A DNA stretch of 40,748 nt from Acephala macrosclerotiorum. Taxonomy: Eukaryota > Ascomycota > Leotiomycetes > Helotiales > Mollisiaceae. The notes below the pieces were generated by a model. It did not search any database, was not told the origin of the DNA, and saw nothing but the letters and a program-made list of their open reading frames with translations. Of this stretch, positions 1 through 13,914 are shown piece after piece. The DNA lies in assembly GCA_014904845.1 (NCBI GenBank), contig MU119592.1, forward strand, positions 1 through 40,748, read 5' to 3'. Numbering within the stretch: position 1 is the stretch's first letter; each line of letters begins with the position of its first letter. A program made the translations under genes and the position numbers.

Positions 1-66
1 TTATTTTATTTATTTTATTTATTTTATTTATTTTATTTATTTTATTTATTTTATTTATTTTATTTT
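1..66. repeat. AT microsatellite, 9-bp unit TTTTATTTA
   Basis: About seven head-to-tail copies of a 9-bp unit made only of A and T open the window and run into less regular A/T sequence. The array may continue left of the window edge. It is a simple repeat within the AT-rich desert. Confidence 0.85.
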
Positions 67-2580
67 TATTATTTAAAATTTTTTATTATTTAAAATTTTT
101 TTATTTTTAATAAAATAAAAATTTATATTAAATTGTTTTTTTTAATTATTATATAATAATTTTTCAAATATATATAAAAAATTTATTATTAAATAAATTA
201 ATTAAAAATTAAATAATAATTAAAACAAATAATAATATTAAATATAATAAAAAATTTATTAATTATTTTAAATTATAATAAATTTATTATTTTTTTAATA
301 TATATTTTTTAATAAAAACTTTTTATTAAATAATTTTAATAATATAATTCTAATTATTAAAAATATAATATTTTTAAAATAAAAAAATTATTTTATTTTA
401 AAAAATTAAATAAATAAAAAAAATTAAAAAATATTATTAAAAATATTAAAATTAAAAAAAGAATTTATTATAAAAATTATTATTATTTATTTAATTAATA
501 TAAATTTTATAAAAAGAATAATTTCGAATTTTATTATTATTTTTAATATGAATTATAAATTAATAAAAAATATTTAATAATAAATAAATTTTTTTTTTAT
601 ATATTTTTTTTTTTTATAAATATTATTATTAAAAAAATATAAAAAATTTTATTATTTATTTATTATAAAAAAAAATTTATTTAATTATTTTAATTTAAAA
701 AGTTTTATTTTACGATTTATTTTATAAATTATTTTATTATTAATTTAAAAAAAATTTATTTTAAATATATAATTAATATTTTTAATATTAATATTATTAT
801 AAATTTTTTTATAAGTTTTAATAAATATTTTTTTGTTTAAATTATAAAATTTTTTTAAAAAAAATTTATTTTATATTAATTATTTTAAAATTTTTTATTT
901 ATTTAAATTAAATTTATTTTATTATAATATTAAATTTTAATTCGAAATTATAAAAAAAAATTAAATTAAATAATTATATATATTATATATATATATATTT
1001 TTAATATTTAATTTAATTAAATATTTTATATTAATTAATTTTAATTTTAATTTTATTTAAAAATATTTTATAATTTTTTTTAAAATATTTATATTATTAT
1101 TAAATATTTTTTTTTTTTTATATTTATTACGTTTATTTTATATTCGATTAAAAATAATTATTATTTTAAATTAAATATTTTTAATTTAAAATTAAATTTT
1201 TTTTATTAATATAAAAAAAATAATTCATTTAAAAAAATATTTTTTTAAAATCGAATAAATTAATAAATCGATAAAAATTTTATTTTAAATTATATTTATT
1301 AAAAAAAAAAAATTTTAAAATTTTTTTTACAATTTATAATTTTTTAAATTTATATTATAATATTATTAATTATATTTTTTTAATATATATTTTATCGAAT
1401 AATAATTTTTTTTTAATAAATATAATTATAATTTATAATATTTCGTAATTCAAATTCAAATTACGTAATAATTATTAATTTAAATAAATTAAAATTAAAA
1501 ATATAAACGATTTAAATATATTTTTAATTTATATTATAATTATAATAAATTTAATCAATTTTTAAATAAATAAATAAAATCGTAAAATTTTTAAAATTTT
1601 AAAATTTTTAAATTTAATTATATAATAATTTTAAATATTTAAAAAAATATTTTTTTTAAACGTTTTAAATTAATTATTTTTAATCGAAATTAAATATAAT
1701 ATTTTTTATTTTTATATTTTATAAATTTTTTAAATTTAATTTAATAAATATTATAAAAATTATTATAAAAAAAATTAAAAAAATATATAAATATATTTTT
1801 AAATTATAAAATTTTATTTTTAAATTTAAAAATTTGAACGAGTTTTTAATTATTAATAAACGAATAATAATAATTATAAAATTTAAAAATTTTTTATAAA
1901 TAAAAATTAATTTTTATTTTATTTTATATTTTATAAAATAATTTTTTTTAAATATTAATTTTATTTATAATTTTTTTTTATAAATAAAATATTAATATTT
2001 TTAATTATTTATAATTTTAAATTTTTTTTTAAATTTTTTTTTAAAGTTTTTATATTATATATATATTTTTAATTTTTATTCGTTTTATTATATTTAAATT
2101 TTAATATATTATATAATTAATATATGAAAAATATTAAAATTATTATAAATAATTTTAATCGAATATAAAAAAAATATAATAATAAAATATTAATTATAAT
2201 AATTTAATCAAATTAAAATATTTTGTATTAAAAAACGAATTATATATTTTTTTTATTATATTATTTATAAAAAAAAAATATTTAATATTAAAAAACGTTA
2301 TTAAATATAAATATATAATTTTTAAAAAATAAAATTTTTTATATAAAATTAAAAAAAATATTTAATTTAATTTTTTAAATATTATATTAATAATTTTTAA
2401 TAATAAATTTTTTAATTTAAATTTTTTAAAATTAATTAATTAAAATTAAATTATATTTAAAAATTAAAAAAATATTTAATATTTTAAAAAATTAATAATC
2501 AAAAATTATATTTTATTATAATTAATTAATAAAAAAAATAAAAAAAAATATTGAAAAAAATTTATAAATTTTAAAATATT
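67..2580. other. AT-rich desert without recognisable gene
   Basis: Almost pure A/T with scattered C and G, most of the C being in CpG. Stops occur in every frame every few codons and I could not follow any domain. It is best read as old transposon DNA that was RIP-mutated beyond recognition. Confidence 0.7.
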
Positions 2581-2662
2581 AAATTATAATATAAAAATTA
2601 AATTTAATAAATTATATTAAATCGAATTAAATTATATTAATTTATTACTGATTTTTATATAA
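2581..2662. repeat. ~82-bp direct repeat, left copy (possible LTR remnant)
   Basis: Aligns over its whole length with 17823-17904 in the same orientation. Most bases are identical, with a few transitions of RIP type and a more divergent patch near the end. Similarity stops abruptly on both sides. It could be the conserved core of an LTR or a short dispersed repeat. Confidence 0.65.
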
Positions 2663-4507
2663 TAAAATTTTTTTTTTTAAAAAGTTTTTTACGTTTTTAT
2701 AAAATTAAAAAATTTTGTAATATTTTTTTTCTTTTTATTAAATAATTTCGTAATTATATTTGTATTATTTTTTTAAAAAAAAATTTATATTATAAAAAAT
2801 AAATTTTTTTTTTTTCGTTTTTTAATTAATTTTTTATCGTTTTATTAATAATTTTCATATTTTTTTTTATATTAATTTTTTAATAAAATAATAAATTCTA
2901 ATATTAATATAATAATCAAAAATATAAAAATTATTAATATTAAATAAATTTAATATTTATATAAAGTATTTAAATTTAATATATTTTAAAAATAAAAATA
3001 TTAATTTTACAAATTAATATATATATTTAATAAAATTTTATTTACAAAAATAAACGTCGAATAAAAAAACTATTTATAATTTTGATTTTAAAAAAAATTA
3101 TTTAAATAAAAAAAAATTTTTTTTTTTTAATAAAATTTAATATTGTAAAAAATGTATTATTAATAAAATTGTAATAAATAAAAGTATTATAAAACGATTA
3201 AATTATTTTTTTCGAAATTAATTTAAAAATAATATAATATTAAAATAAATATTAACGATTACTTTAATTATATAAAAAGTGAAAATTATTATTAATTAAA
3301 AAAAATTAATATATAATTATAAAATTGTAATTATTTTATAAAATCGTATAAAAATATTAATTTATTATTCAAGTTTTTATACGATTATATTATAAAATAA
3401 ATATATATAAAATTTAATTTATTTGCGTTTTTAATAATAAATTATTTCATATAAATACATTTATAAATTTTTTAATATATTTTAATACTTTTAAATTAAA
3501 ATATTTTTCGTATTATAAATTTTATTAATTTTTTATATTTTGAAAACGATAAAATTAAATTTTTAAATTTTTATTAATAATTTTAATTAAATCTTCGATT
3601 TTAATAAATATTTTATTTAAAATAAAATCGAATATATTTTTTTAAAATTTTTAATATATTATTTTTTTTTAAATTAATTTTTTAATATATTTAATAATTA
3701 TTTTTTATTTTTTTGAAATTTTAATATTAAAAATATTTATTAATAAATTTTATAAAATCTTTTAATATTTATAAAACTAATTTAAATCGCTAATTTTTAT
3801 TTTATTAATATTAAAAAATAAATTATATTTTTCAAAAATAGTAATTTTATTAATTTTCGCGTTTTCGTTTTTAATTTTATTATTATTTTATTTATTAACG
3901 TTTATTATATTTATATTAAATAAATTTAATTTTTATTTCGATTTAATAAAAATATTAAAAACTAAAAAAAAACGTAAAATATTCAAATTAATTATTATAT
4001 AATTTATCGTAATAATCGTAATAATTTATAAATAAATTTTTAAAAAATTTTTAATTTTTTTTAAAACGTTAAACTTATTATCGTTAATCGTTATTACGTT
4101 TAATTTTTAAAAATAATTAAATTAATAATAAAAAACCAATTTTATTAAATTTTTAAAAAACGAATATTATTTAATTTTAAATTATTTAATAAAACAAAAC
4201 AATTTATTTATATTATTTTTAACGTTTTTTTTTAAATTTATATATTATATTATTTTTAATATAATTAAATTTTTTTTTTTTTTACGAATTATAATAAAAA
4301 ATTATAATTTTTAATATTAATTTTATTGATTAATTTTATATTTTTAAATATTATAAACTTTTTTATTAAAATATTTATAAGTTTTAATAAATTTATTAAT
4401 ATATTATTTATAATTTTAATTAAATAAATTTTATAATTTAATTTTTAAATAATTTTAATTTTAATTTAATATATTTTTTTTATTATTTATAAAATTTTAT
4501 TAACGTT

Positions 4508-4512
4508 TATTT
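4508..4512. repeat. Target site duplication TATTT, left of Copia element 1
   Basis: The five bases immediately before the 5' LTR are TATTT and recur immediately after the 3' LTR at 10613-10617. A 5-bp duplication is the usual signature of Ty1/copia integration and fixes both element ends to the base. Confidence 0.88.
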
Positions 4513-4720
4513 TGTGAGTACAATATTAGTTTAGTAGTCACGTGCAGTACTAGACTAGATCGAGACTAGCGCCGTTTACGCTAAAATTGAGATTATATTT
4601 TTCAATTTTTGTGCGTTTACTAGATTTAGAACTAATAATCAATTAATAAATTATTTAATTTATTTATTTATTTTGTTTTTAATTTATTATTAGTAATAAA
4701 TATTTTTAGTAATACTAATA
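4513..4720 (+). repeat. 5' LTR of Copia element 1
   Basis: 208 bp, beginning TGTGAGTACAAT and ending ACTAATA. The 3' copy ends ATTAACA, so the terminus was TG...CA with the final CA mutated to TA here. The first ~130 bp are much less AT-biased than the element interior and contain a CACGTG palindrome at 4539-4544. The last ~80 bp are AT-rich. Confidence 0.92.
4539..4544. promoter_or_regulatory. CACGTG palindrome (E-box-like) in LTR
   Basis: CACGTG lies 26 bp from the LTR start here, at the same offset in the 3' LTR (10431-10436) and in the 3' LTR of element 2 (39575-39580). In the 5' LTR of element 2 it has become TACGTA, as RIP would produce. The motif is a known binding site of fungal bHLH factors; use as an LTR promoter site is inference. 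Confidence 0.4.
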
Positions 4721-7180
4721 CTAATTAATAATTATTCAATTAATCACAGAATAATTAAATTTCTACTTAAAAAAAATTGACTTATAAAAAAAATAAATTC
4801 TTTAAATAATTTATTTTTTGTAAAAAAATATTTAAAATAATTAACGTATTTTTAAAAAAACGAAAATCTATAAAAAATTTTTTATAAAAACGCATTAAAA
4901 ATATTGAAACTATTAAAAATTTAAAAAGAATAATACGAAAACAATTTTAAGTTTATATTTACTTTTTAAATTTGCGTTTATTACGCAAAATAATAATATT
5001 TACAAAAAACGAATAAAAAAACGTGTAAATGATTTTAAATTTGTATTAATTTACTCGAATTTATATTAAAAACGAACTTTCAAAAGAAATTTTACGTTTT
5101 TATTTGTTATTTAATCGAAAGCGTATAAATATTAATAATAATATTTATTCGAATTCGAATTAAAATTTTCAATTTTATTATTATTTATTATATAATTATT
5201 TTTTAAAATAATAAATTTATTTAAAATTAAATTTTTTAATAATAAAAATAAATAAATAAAAAATTTCGATTTTATAAATAATAAAAATTTTAATAAAATA
5301 ATATTAAATAAATATATTTTTTATTACTTTAAAATATATAAATAAAAAAAAATATTTTAATTATAATTTATAGAAATACTTTTAAAAAAACTTTAAAAAT
5401 TGTTGGTAAAAATTTTTATATTTAATATACAAAGATTTTATATATCGTTTATAAGATTTTTTTACGTATTTACAAAGTTTAAATATTGAAAAATAAAAAA
5501 TTTATTATTAATAATTTGAAAAAAAAATTTTAATAAGAAAATTTTTATAAATAAATACAAGTAAAAATCGTTAATTAATTGAAAAATAAAAATTTTTTCT
5601 TTTAATAAAATCGATTAATTTAATTAATAAATTAAAGTATTTTAATATTAGTATTCAATAATTAGAATATAATTATTTTTACGATTTCAATTATTAATAC
5701 GAATTTTTTTATTACGAATACGATTATTTTTATGAATATTTTTTATATTTTTTTTATTGTAATTCTTTTTATAAATACGAATTTATTTAATATAAAATAA
5801 AATATTTAATTTATTTATTAATAATTTTTTTAATAATAATCGAATTAATATAATAATTTATAAAATATTTTTATTAAATTATTTATAAATTTAATAAAAA
5901 TTTATATTGATAATAAAAAATATAATAAAAAATTATACGATATTTTTAATTATAAATTATCGATTTTTTATAATTATTAAAATAAAATCGAATTATTTTA
6001 AAATTAATACGATAAAATATTTTTTATTAGTTTTATAAAACGTATAAATACGTTTTATTTCAATAGATTTTTAAAAATAGATTTCGATTTTATTATATTA
6101 ATAATAATAATAAAAATTTATTTTAAAATTAAAAAAAATCGTTAATTATATATATTTTTATAGAAAAAAATAATTCTAATAAAAATTATTACGATTAATT
6201 TAATAAAAATTAAATTAAAATATTTATAAATATTTTTCGATCAATTTTAAAAGATTTAATTAAATTTATTATCGAAATATTAAACGAAATATGATTTGTA
6301 AAATTAAATTATTAGCGCTTATTGAAATATTGAAAAATACAATTTTATTTTTTATAAATTTATTAGTATTTTTAAAAGTATTAATATTAAATTGCAATTA
6401 GTAGTAAATATTGTAACGCGATTACGTAAAATATAGTAATATAATTTAAATTCTACTTTTTAAAATTAAAAAAAAAAACGAATTCAATTAAAATTAAATT
6501 AATTGTATTTATAGAAAATAAAACAAAAAACGCGATCGAATACAAAATCGAAAATATCGAAATCGAGAAAATTTTCGAGATAAATATTTTAAAAACTATA
6601 GATTTTAAAAAAGATTATACTAAAAGAAATATTATATTTGTAGTAAATCGAAATATTAATTAATAAAATATACAATAAAAAAGCGATAATAAATATATAC
6701 AAAATTTCTATAATAAATTCAATATATAGTAAATCGAGATATTATAACAATTTATTATTAGAGTTTTTTCGTTAAAATCGAGAGAATAAAAAATTTATTA
6801 GAAAATAATCAAATAATAGAAATTGATTAATTATTAATAAATATAAAAATAAAAAACGAAAATAAAAATTATTTTATTAAATTTAAAAAAATTAATAATA
6901 CGCAAATAATAATTATTTTAAATAATTAGTTTATTTATTATATTATTACAAGAAAAAATATAAATAAAAGTATTATTTTATCGCAAAAAATTATTCGAAT
7001 CGATATTTTATTAAATATTATTATTTTTTACGTTATTTTTACAAATATATTTTTTTTATTTTACATTCAAAATATAAATATTATAAGTATAAAATTCGAT
7101 AATTTAAAGAATATTTTGATTCAAAGAAACAAAATCGTTTTTATTATAAAAAAATAAAACTATTTATAAATATTATTATA
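4721..7180 (+). pseudogene. Presumed 5' leader and gag region of Copia element 1 (relic)
   Basis: This is where leader, gag and protease of a copia element should lie, between the 5' LTR and the integrase relic. The stretch aligns with the same part of element 2, differing mainly by C-to-T and G-to-A changes. No zinc knuckle or protease active-site motif could be read, because stops are dense and frames shift. The assignment rests on position only. Confidence 0.5.
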
Positions 7181-7189
7181 CTAATTAAA

Positions 7190-7990
7190 AAAAAGTTTAA
7201 TTTAAAATTATATTAATTGTATAAACGTTTTAATTATTTATTGATACGACGTTTTATAAAAGTTTTTTAATGAGTTGATTATAATATAAATATTAAACAT
7301 ATTCAATATTTTATTAAATATTATTACTATTATTAAATATATAAATAATTATTTAAAAAATTCAAATTTACTCTATAAAATAATTATAAATTCAATTACT
7401 CGATTATCGTCGACGTTTTATACTTAAATAAAAAGTCAATTTTACAAGTAATAAATTCGTTTATAATATTTCAAATTATTAAATTTATAAAAAATATATC
7501 TACAAAAACAATATAAAATACATTACGTATATATTGAATCGATACATATTAAAAATCATCGAATTATATCGTTTACAACGTCAAAAAAAACTTTTCGTTT
7601 ATAGAGTTTTAATAAAACGTTAAAATAATAGTAATTAAAATTAAAAAAATACTCGTTAAAACTTATAATAATATAAAAAAAATAGAAAAATATTATATTT
7701 TATTATATTGAACTTACGAGATTATCTACGATAAATTAATCGAAAAATAAATTAATAAAAATATAATTTTATAAATAGTAATTAAAATTGTTAACGATTC
7801 GATAAAATCGAATAATATTGTATTTATATTACTAGTTTTTAAAGTATACTTTAAAATGACTAATAATAACGCGTTATTACTATTAATTATTAAAAAAATT
7901 GAAACAATTCGAATAATTACTAAGAAAATACGTCGTTTATATGTTTAATATTAAATTAATAATGTACTTTCAATAAAAAACGATTTAAAT
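7190..7990 (+). pseudogene. Copia integrase region (RIP-mutated relic)
   Basis: At 7217-7264 one frame reads LYKRFNYLLIRRFIKV, which fits the copia pre-integrase pattern H-x-R-x-G-H once C-to-T and G-to-A changes are allowed (TAT for CAC or CAT). In the same frame 7690-7745 fits the ERYH...YEII segment, and 7787-7945 reads through LLVFKVYFKMTNN and a basic stretch. These match the C-terminal integrase part of a copia polyprotein family I know from filamentous ascomycetes (the NDTAG...LLVFGAYPRM region). Stops occur where Gln codons are expected. The catalytic D,D,E residues could not be placed. Integrase would have inserted the element cDNA; this copy is dead. Confidence 0.75.
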
Positions 7991-8609
7991 ACAAATTTTA
8001 TATTAAATCTACTAATTTTATTTAAAGTACGCGTTTAATATAAAAAAAGCGAATAAAAAAAACTATATAAATTATTAGTAATTAATAAAAAAATATATAT
8101 AATCGATATATTTTATAAATCAATTAATTTTCGTTTAATGATTGTCAAATTTTATTATACGAAAAAAAAAGTACTAAAAATTTATAATCGAATTAATAAT
8201 CAAAAAAAAAATCAAAAAAATCCAAAAAAAAAAAAATTTATTTTTTTAATCGAATAAAATAAATAAAAAATTAATTAAAAAATGTAATTGAAAACGTTCA
8301 AAAAAATCACGAAATAAAAACGTACGTAATAAAAAATCTAAACGAAATAAATACTATAATTTTATCGAAAACAATAAAAAAAATTATAAAAATTTCAATA
8401 ATTAATTTTTTATTATTATTATTGAAAAAACTAAAATTTTTATAATTTTTATAATAAATAAAAAAAAAGCGATATAAAACTATTATTAAAATTACAAAAA
8501 AAAAATATAATTACAATTTTTAAATAATTATTCGAAGTATTTTAAAAAAAAAATTCGATAATTTGATTATAAAATTTTTTTTTAATTTCGTTCAATACAA
8601 TTCTAATAA

Positions 8610-9330
8610 ATATTCTAAAATTCGAATTTTTAATTCGAAATTAATTAACGAGATCAAAAGTAAAACTATCGATATTCTCTACGAGAAATCGAAATTAATA
8701 ATCTAAGAATATAACAACGAAAATTTTTTTTTTTTACGTAATTTTCAATAATACAAAAAATTAATTAACGATTAATTATCGTTTTAATATTTTTTTTAAT
8801 TTAATTTCTAAGTAAAAAAATTAAAATATAATTTCGTAATATTATTTAAATTTATATTTAATTTATAATAAATTTTCAACGATTTATATTAATACGTTTA
8901 TCGAAAAAAATCTACTATTTATATTTATTAAATATAATTATAATTATTTTAAAGTTTTTATATAAAATTGCGAAAATAAAAATATATTAATAAATTACAT
9001 ATTACAAATATTATAAAAAAAAAATATTTATAATTATATCGATATACGATTTTTATTTTCTAATTACGATTATTAAAAAATTTTTTAACGTTATTAAAAT
9101 GTAAATCGACAATACGTTTATATTAATAGAAAAAACATTTTTTATTTTTGAAAAAAATAAATTTAATAAAAATAAAATTTTAATCAAATTTAAAAAAAAT
9201 TTAATATTAAAAATACTATTGATTTTTAATAAATGCGTTTTAATTCAATTCGAAAATATAATTTAATTACAATAAAAAAATTAAAATAAAAAAATTAAAT
9301 TAATAAATATTAAATTATTTAATTTTTAAA
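8610..9330 (+). pseudogene. Copia reverse transcriptase region (RIP-mutated relic)
   Basis: At 8618-8719 one frame reads KIRIFNSKLINEIKS and then YEKSKLII followed by a stop where Gln is expected, matching the RIFxSRFVDEIK...EKSRLVVQ start of RT in this copia family. At 9096-9116, in a different frame, the sequence reads KM-stop-IDNT, the mutated equivalent of the QTDDT catalytic motif; the second Asp has become Asn by G-to-A. FNKCVLI at 9225-9245 fits the FNGCVL segment. At least one frameshift separates the two RT halves. The identification is firm; the gene is non-functional. Confidence 0.85.
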
Positions 9331-9514
9331 CGAAATATTAAAAACAATAAATTAAAAAAATTTATATTATTATAATTTACTAATTTGAAACAGTTTTCGA
9401 TTTATTTATTATTATTTAATATTAAAATTTAACGAAAAAAAAAATTATTATATTAAATAAAAAATTAAAATAATAAATTAAAAATTTAAATCGAAAATTC
9501 AAATATATTATTTT

Positions 9515-10060
9515 CGATTTACTTACAATAAAATTTTTTGTTTTTATCGATAATTTATTTACAAACAATAAAAATTTTAGTTTTTAAATTAAATATAAAA
9601 TTATTCTAATAAATAAACGCTAATTAAACGATAAAAAATTTGAGATTAAAAGAAATTTTATTTACTACAATTTTATTAAAAATAAACGTATTACTAAAAG
9701 CGTTTTAATTTTTGAGATATATAGTATAATAAAAAAAGTCGATATAGTAATCGCAATCGAATTTATTATTAATATAATTATTTAATAACTCGATTTTTTT
9801 AAGATCTCGATAATTGTTTGTACAAATTTATATTCGTTATACGAGTATTTAATCAAATTGAAAACGATTAAAAAAAAGCGTTTTATAATTAATATTATAA
9901 TTTTTTATTAATCGTATAAACGTAAAAAACTACAAAAAATTCGATAAATTAATAATCAAAATAATTTAATAAATACTATAATAAAATTAATATTTAATAA
10001 AATTTTAAAAAAGTTTCTAAATACGAATTACTTTAAAATCCGAATAAAAAAATAAATTAA
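9515..10060 (+). pseudogene. Copia RNase H region (RIP-mutated relic)
   Basis: In the same frame as the C-terminal RT part, 9537-9554 reads FVFIDN (family FVFVDGSF, with the first catalytic Asp kept). 9816-9860 reads VCTNLYSLYEYLIKL, where family members have VCTDSYSLYE, so a catalytic Asp has become Asn. 10026-10049 reads NYFKIRIK near the expected end of pol. The frame holds from 9096 to 10049 without net frameshift, broken only by stops at expected Gln or Trp codons. RNase H would have removed the RNA strand during reverse transcription. Confidence 0.82.
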
Positions 10061-10404
10061 AAAAAAAAGAATAATAAAAATAACGTAGAAAATTAAAGAA
10101 AATATTTAGTAAAAAAAAAAATAAAAAAAAAGTAATTTTTACGTTATATTTTGAATTTTGTAATTATTTAATTTATAAAATCAAAAAAAAAAAAATTATT
10201 TTAATCTCGATATTTATAATTTTTAACGAATTTCGAGAACAGTATTAATCTACTAGCGTTATTTTTAAAACTTAATTATATAATTTTTATATTAAAATAT
10301 TAACGAGTTTTACGTATTAACGAATTATAATAAAAAAAAAAAATAATAACGTTTTTTAAATAATTAAATTGAATCAATTCTTATTATAAAAAAAAAATTA
10401 CTAG

Positions 10405-10612
10405 TATAAATACAATATTAATTTAGTAGTCACGTGCAGTACTAGGCCAGATCGAGACTAGCGCTGTTTGCACTAGAATTGAAATTATATTTTTCAATTT
10501 TTGCGCGTTTATTAGATTTAAAACTAATAATCAATCAATGAATTATTCAATTTATTTATTTATTTCATTTTTATTTTATTACTAATAATAAATATTTCTA
10601 GTAATATTAACA
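10405..10612 (+). repeat. 3' LTR of Copia element 1
   Basis: 208 bp, the same length as the 5' LTR. It starts TATAAATACAAT (the TGTGAG start after G-to-A changes) and ends ATTAACA. Differences from the 5' copy are mostly transitions. The CACGTG palindrome is at 10431-10436. Confidence 0.92.
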
Positions 10613-10617
10613 TATTT
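10613..10617. repeat. Target site duplication TATTT, right of Copia element 1
   Basis: Identical to 4508-4512 and directly adjacent to the terminal CA of the 3' LTR. Confidence 0.88.
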
Positions 10618-13600
10618 AAAATAAAATTATATTAATTAAAATTAAATTTTATATTAAAAATTATAAATTTAAAATTAAACGTTTAAATTTATTTTTGATT
10701 TATTAAATAAATAAATATAAAAAAATTTTAAATTAAAAATAAATTTAACGTTTTTAAATTTGTTTTTATTTAATTCGACGAATAAACGTTTAATAAAATA
10801 TTTCAAATTATTAAAAAAATTATTATATTTAAAATAAAATTTATTAATACAAAATTAAATTAATAATTTATTTTTAAAAATCTTTTAATAAATAATATAA
10901 TATTTTTTTATATAAAAAAAATTTGTTTTTATTAATAAATTATATATTATTGTTATTTTTAATATAAAAAAATTAAAAAAATATTATATTAATTTTAAAT
11001 ATTTTTATAAAAAGAATTTAAAAAATATAAAAAAAAAATTTTATATTTATTAAAAAAATTTAATATACTATGAAAAATTTTAATAAAATTATTATAATTA
11101 TTAAAAAAATTAATAAAAAAAATTTAAAATTTAATAAAAAAAATTAAAAATTAAAAATTAATAATAATAATATATTTAAAAAATTTATTTTATATTTATA
11201 ATTAAATTTATAAATTATTTCGTAATTAAAAAAAAATTAAAAAAAAAAATAATAAATAATATTATTTAATTTTTCGCTTTTTAAAAATAATAAAATATAT
11301 TATTTTTTTTAAATTTAATAAAGTTTATATTAAAAATTAAAAACTTATAAACGTTAAAATTGTTATTATTAAATATTATACGCTAATTTTTAAAAATAAA
11401 ACGTATAATAAAATAAAATAATTTTAAAATTAAAAATTATTATAAAATTATTATAATTATTAAAAATAATAACGTTATAAAAAAAGAATTAAAATAAACA
11501 AATTGTAAATAAATAAAATAGCGTTAATAAATAAAATAAATATATTAAATCTAAAAATAAAATTTTTTAATTAATTAAAATTATATAAATTTTTTTAAAT
11601 TAGTAATTTTTTTAAAACGATTTTAAAATTTATATAATTATTTAAATTATTATTTTTAATTTTTTTTAAAACTATTTCGAGATTTGTTTAATTGTTTAAA
11701 TTATTATTTTTAATTTTAAAATTGATTTTTTAAACGAATACGTATACGAATTCGAATTAAAAGTTTTATTATACGAGTTTTATATTTTTAAATAAATTTA
11801 TTTACGTTTTCAAATAATTCGATTTTATATTATTAATTTTATACGTTATTATAATTTTTTTATTTGATTAAATATTTGAAATTATTTTTATTATTATATC
11901 GAGTATATTTTTTATTTACGATTTTTTTAAGTTTTTAAGATTTTTAATTATTATTATATTTATCGTTCGAATCGACGTTAATTAATTTTATATTATTTAA
12001 TTTTAATTTATTATATAAGTTTTCATTTTTTAATATAAAATATAAATAAATAATTAAAATAATTAAATAGATTTTTTAATAAAAAAATAAGTTTAATTTA
12101 TATATAAAACGATTAATACGTTTTTTAATACGAAAAAAATTAATATATTGTTTTACAAATTTTAAATTTAAATAATTTAAAAAATTATAATTTTTGTATA
12201 ATTTAATATATATTAAATTATTAATATTTATTATAAGCGATTTGTATTTAAAATTATATTATTTTTTAATAAAAATAGTAATGAAATTAATAATTAATTA
12301 TACGTTTTATTAATAAAATTTTCGAATAATTTTAAAAATATTAAAAAAATTTAATTTATATAAAAATAATAAAATTATATTTATTTTGTAATCGAAAATA
12401 ATTTCGTTTAAACTAGTATTAATAATTATCGTAAAAACGTTATTAATAGTTATTTAATAAAAAATAATATAATTTGTTTATAATTAATTAAAATAAAATA
12501 TAATAAAATAATAAAAATTAATTTTTATTTTTTATATAATTTATTTTCATAAATTATTTATTTGTAAATATTAAACAATAAATATTTATAATTTTATATT
12601 TATAAATTCGCAAATAATACATTAAAATTTAAAAACGAATTTTTTATTTTAATTAAAAATAATATTATTTAATATTTTTTAATTATAAAATATAAATATA
12701 ATAATTAAAATTTTGATTTATTTTTTAATCGTATATATAATATATTTTGAAATAAATAGTTTTTTTTTTAAAAAAACTTATAAAATATTAATATTAAATA
12801 ATTAAAAAGTTTAAAATAAAATCAATTATAATTATTATAAAAAATTTTAATTTAATACGAATTAATTATAAAAAATCGTATATTAAAAATTATAAAATTG
12901 TATTATAAAAATAATTTAAATAATATATTAAATATTCGATTAATTTTTTTATTAATTTACGAATTACAAAATTTAATAATTTTTGTTTTATTTTTTTGAA
13001 ATTAAAATAATATTTATTATAAGTTTTTAAAAAAATATTATAAAATATATTATTTAAAATATAAAAACGATTAAAGTTTTTATAGAAAATATAAAATAAT
13101 AAATTATTTTATAAAAAAAAAATATATATTATCGATTTAAATTATTTAAAAAAAAAAAAATTTTAATTAAAAAATTTTAAAGTTTTATAAAAATAATAAT
13201 TTTTAATATAATTTTTCGTAAATTGTAATTTGTATTTTAAATTAATAATAATTTTTAAAAATAAATAAAAATTATTTAAAATATTATTTTTAAAAATATT
13301 TTTTAAAAAAATATTTTTAAATTAATTTAAAGTATTTAATATAATATTTGATTTTTTAAAAATATATTTTATTTTAAAATTAAATTAAAAAAAGTATTTA
13401 AAAATTATAACGAGTTTTATATTAATTATAATAGTATTAAAAGTAAATAAAAAAAATTTAATTATAAATATTTTTTATTATTAAATAATTCGTTAAAATT
13501 TAAATAAAATATTTATTATTTTAAATTATAATTTAAAGTTTTTTATAAATATATATTAAATATATTATTTTAAATTTAATAAAATAATAATATTTTTCAA

Positions 13601-13879
13601 TGAAAGAAATTAATTTATTTAAAAATAATACGAATTAAATTGCGAAAATTAATAAATTAAAAAAATTTAAAATTAAAATATATATTTTTTTAAAATAAAA
13701 AATTATAATTTTAAAATTATTTTTAAAAGTATCGATTTTAAAAAAAAAACGATTTATTTAAATCGTAATAAACTAATATACGTTTATTTAATAAATAAAT
13801 TTAAAAAAATTTTTACGATATTTTTTTTTAGTTTATAAGTTTTTATATAATACGCGTATAAAAAGTTTTTTTTTTTTTT
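10618..13879. other. AT-rich desert, inside the older nested relic
   Basis: A/T with mostly CpG-context C; no domain could be followed on either strand. By position on the minus strand it should hold RNase H and integrase of the Gypsy-like relic if that reconstruction is right, but I see no motif to prove it. Confidence 0.5.
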
Positions 13880-13914
13880 NNNNNNNNNNNNNNNNNNNNN
13901 NNNNNNNNNNNNNN
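13880..13914. other. Assembly gap (35 N)
   Basis: A run of 35 undetermined bases directly after a long T run and before more T. A collapsed homopolymer or sequencing failure in A/T is the likely cause. Confidence 0.98.

Larger units (their letters stand above)
4513..10612 (+). mobile_element. Ty1/copia LTR retrotransposon, element 1 (RIP-mutated)
   Basis: A 6100-bp element with two equal 208-bp LTRs, a perfect 5-bp target duplication, and pol domains in copia order: integrase, reverse transcriptase, RNase H. The coding region is full of stops and G-to-A or C-to-T changes, so it cannot be autonomous. It keeps clearly more G and C than element 2 (34198-39732), which suggests a later insertion or milder RIP. 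It sits inside the older relic at 2581-17904. No primer binding site was recognised after the 5' LTR. Compared with element 2 it lacks roughly 225 bp near 6955, and it keeps several segments that element 2 has lost. Confidence 0.93.

Noticed and set aside
4721..4760. Primer binding site after the 5' LTR of Copia element 1
   Set aside because: The sequence after the LTR end is A/T and transition-mutated; I could not match it to a tRNA end or anticodon-loop fragment.
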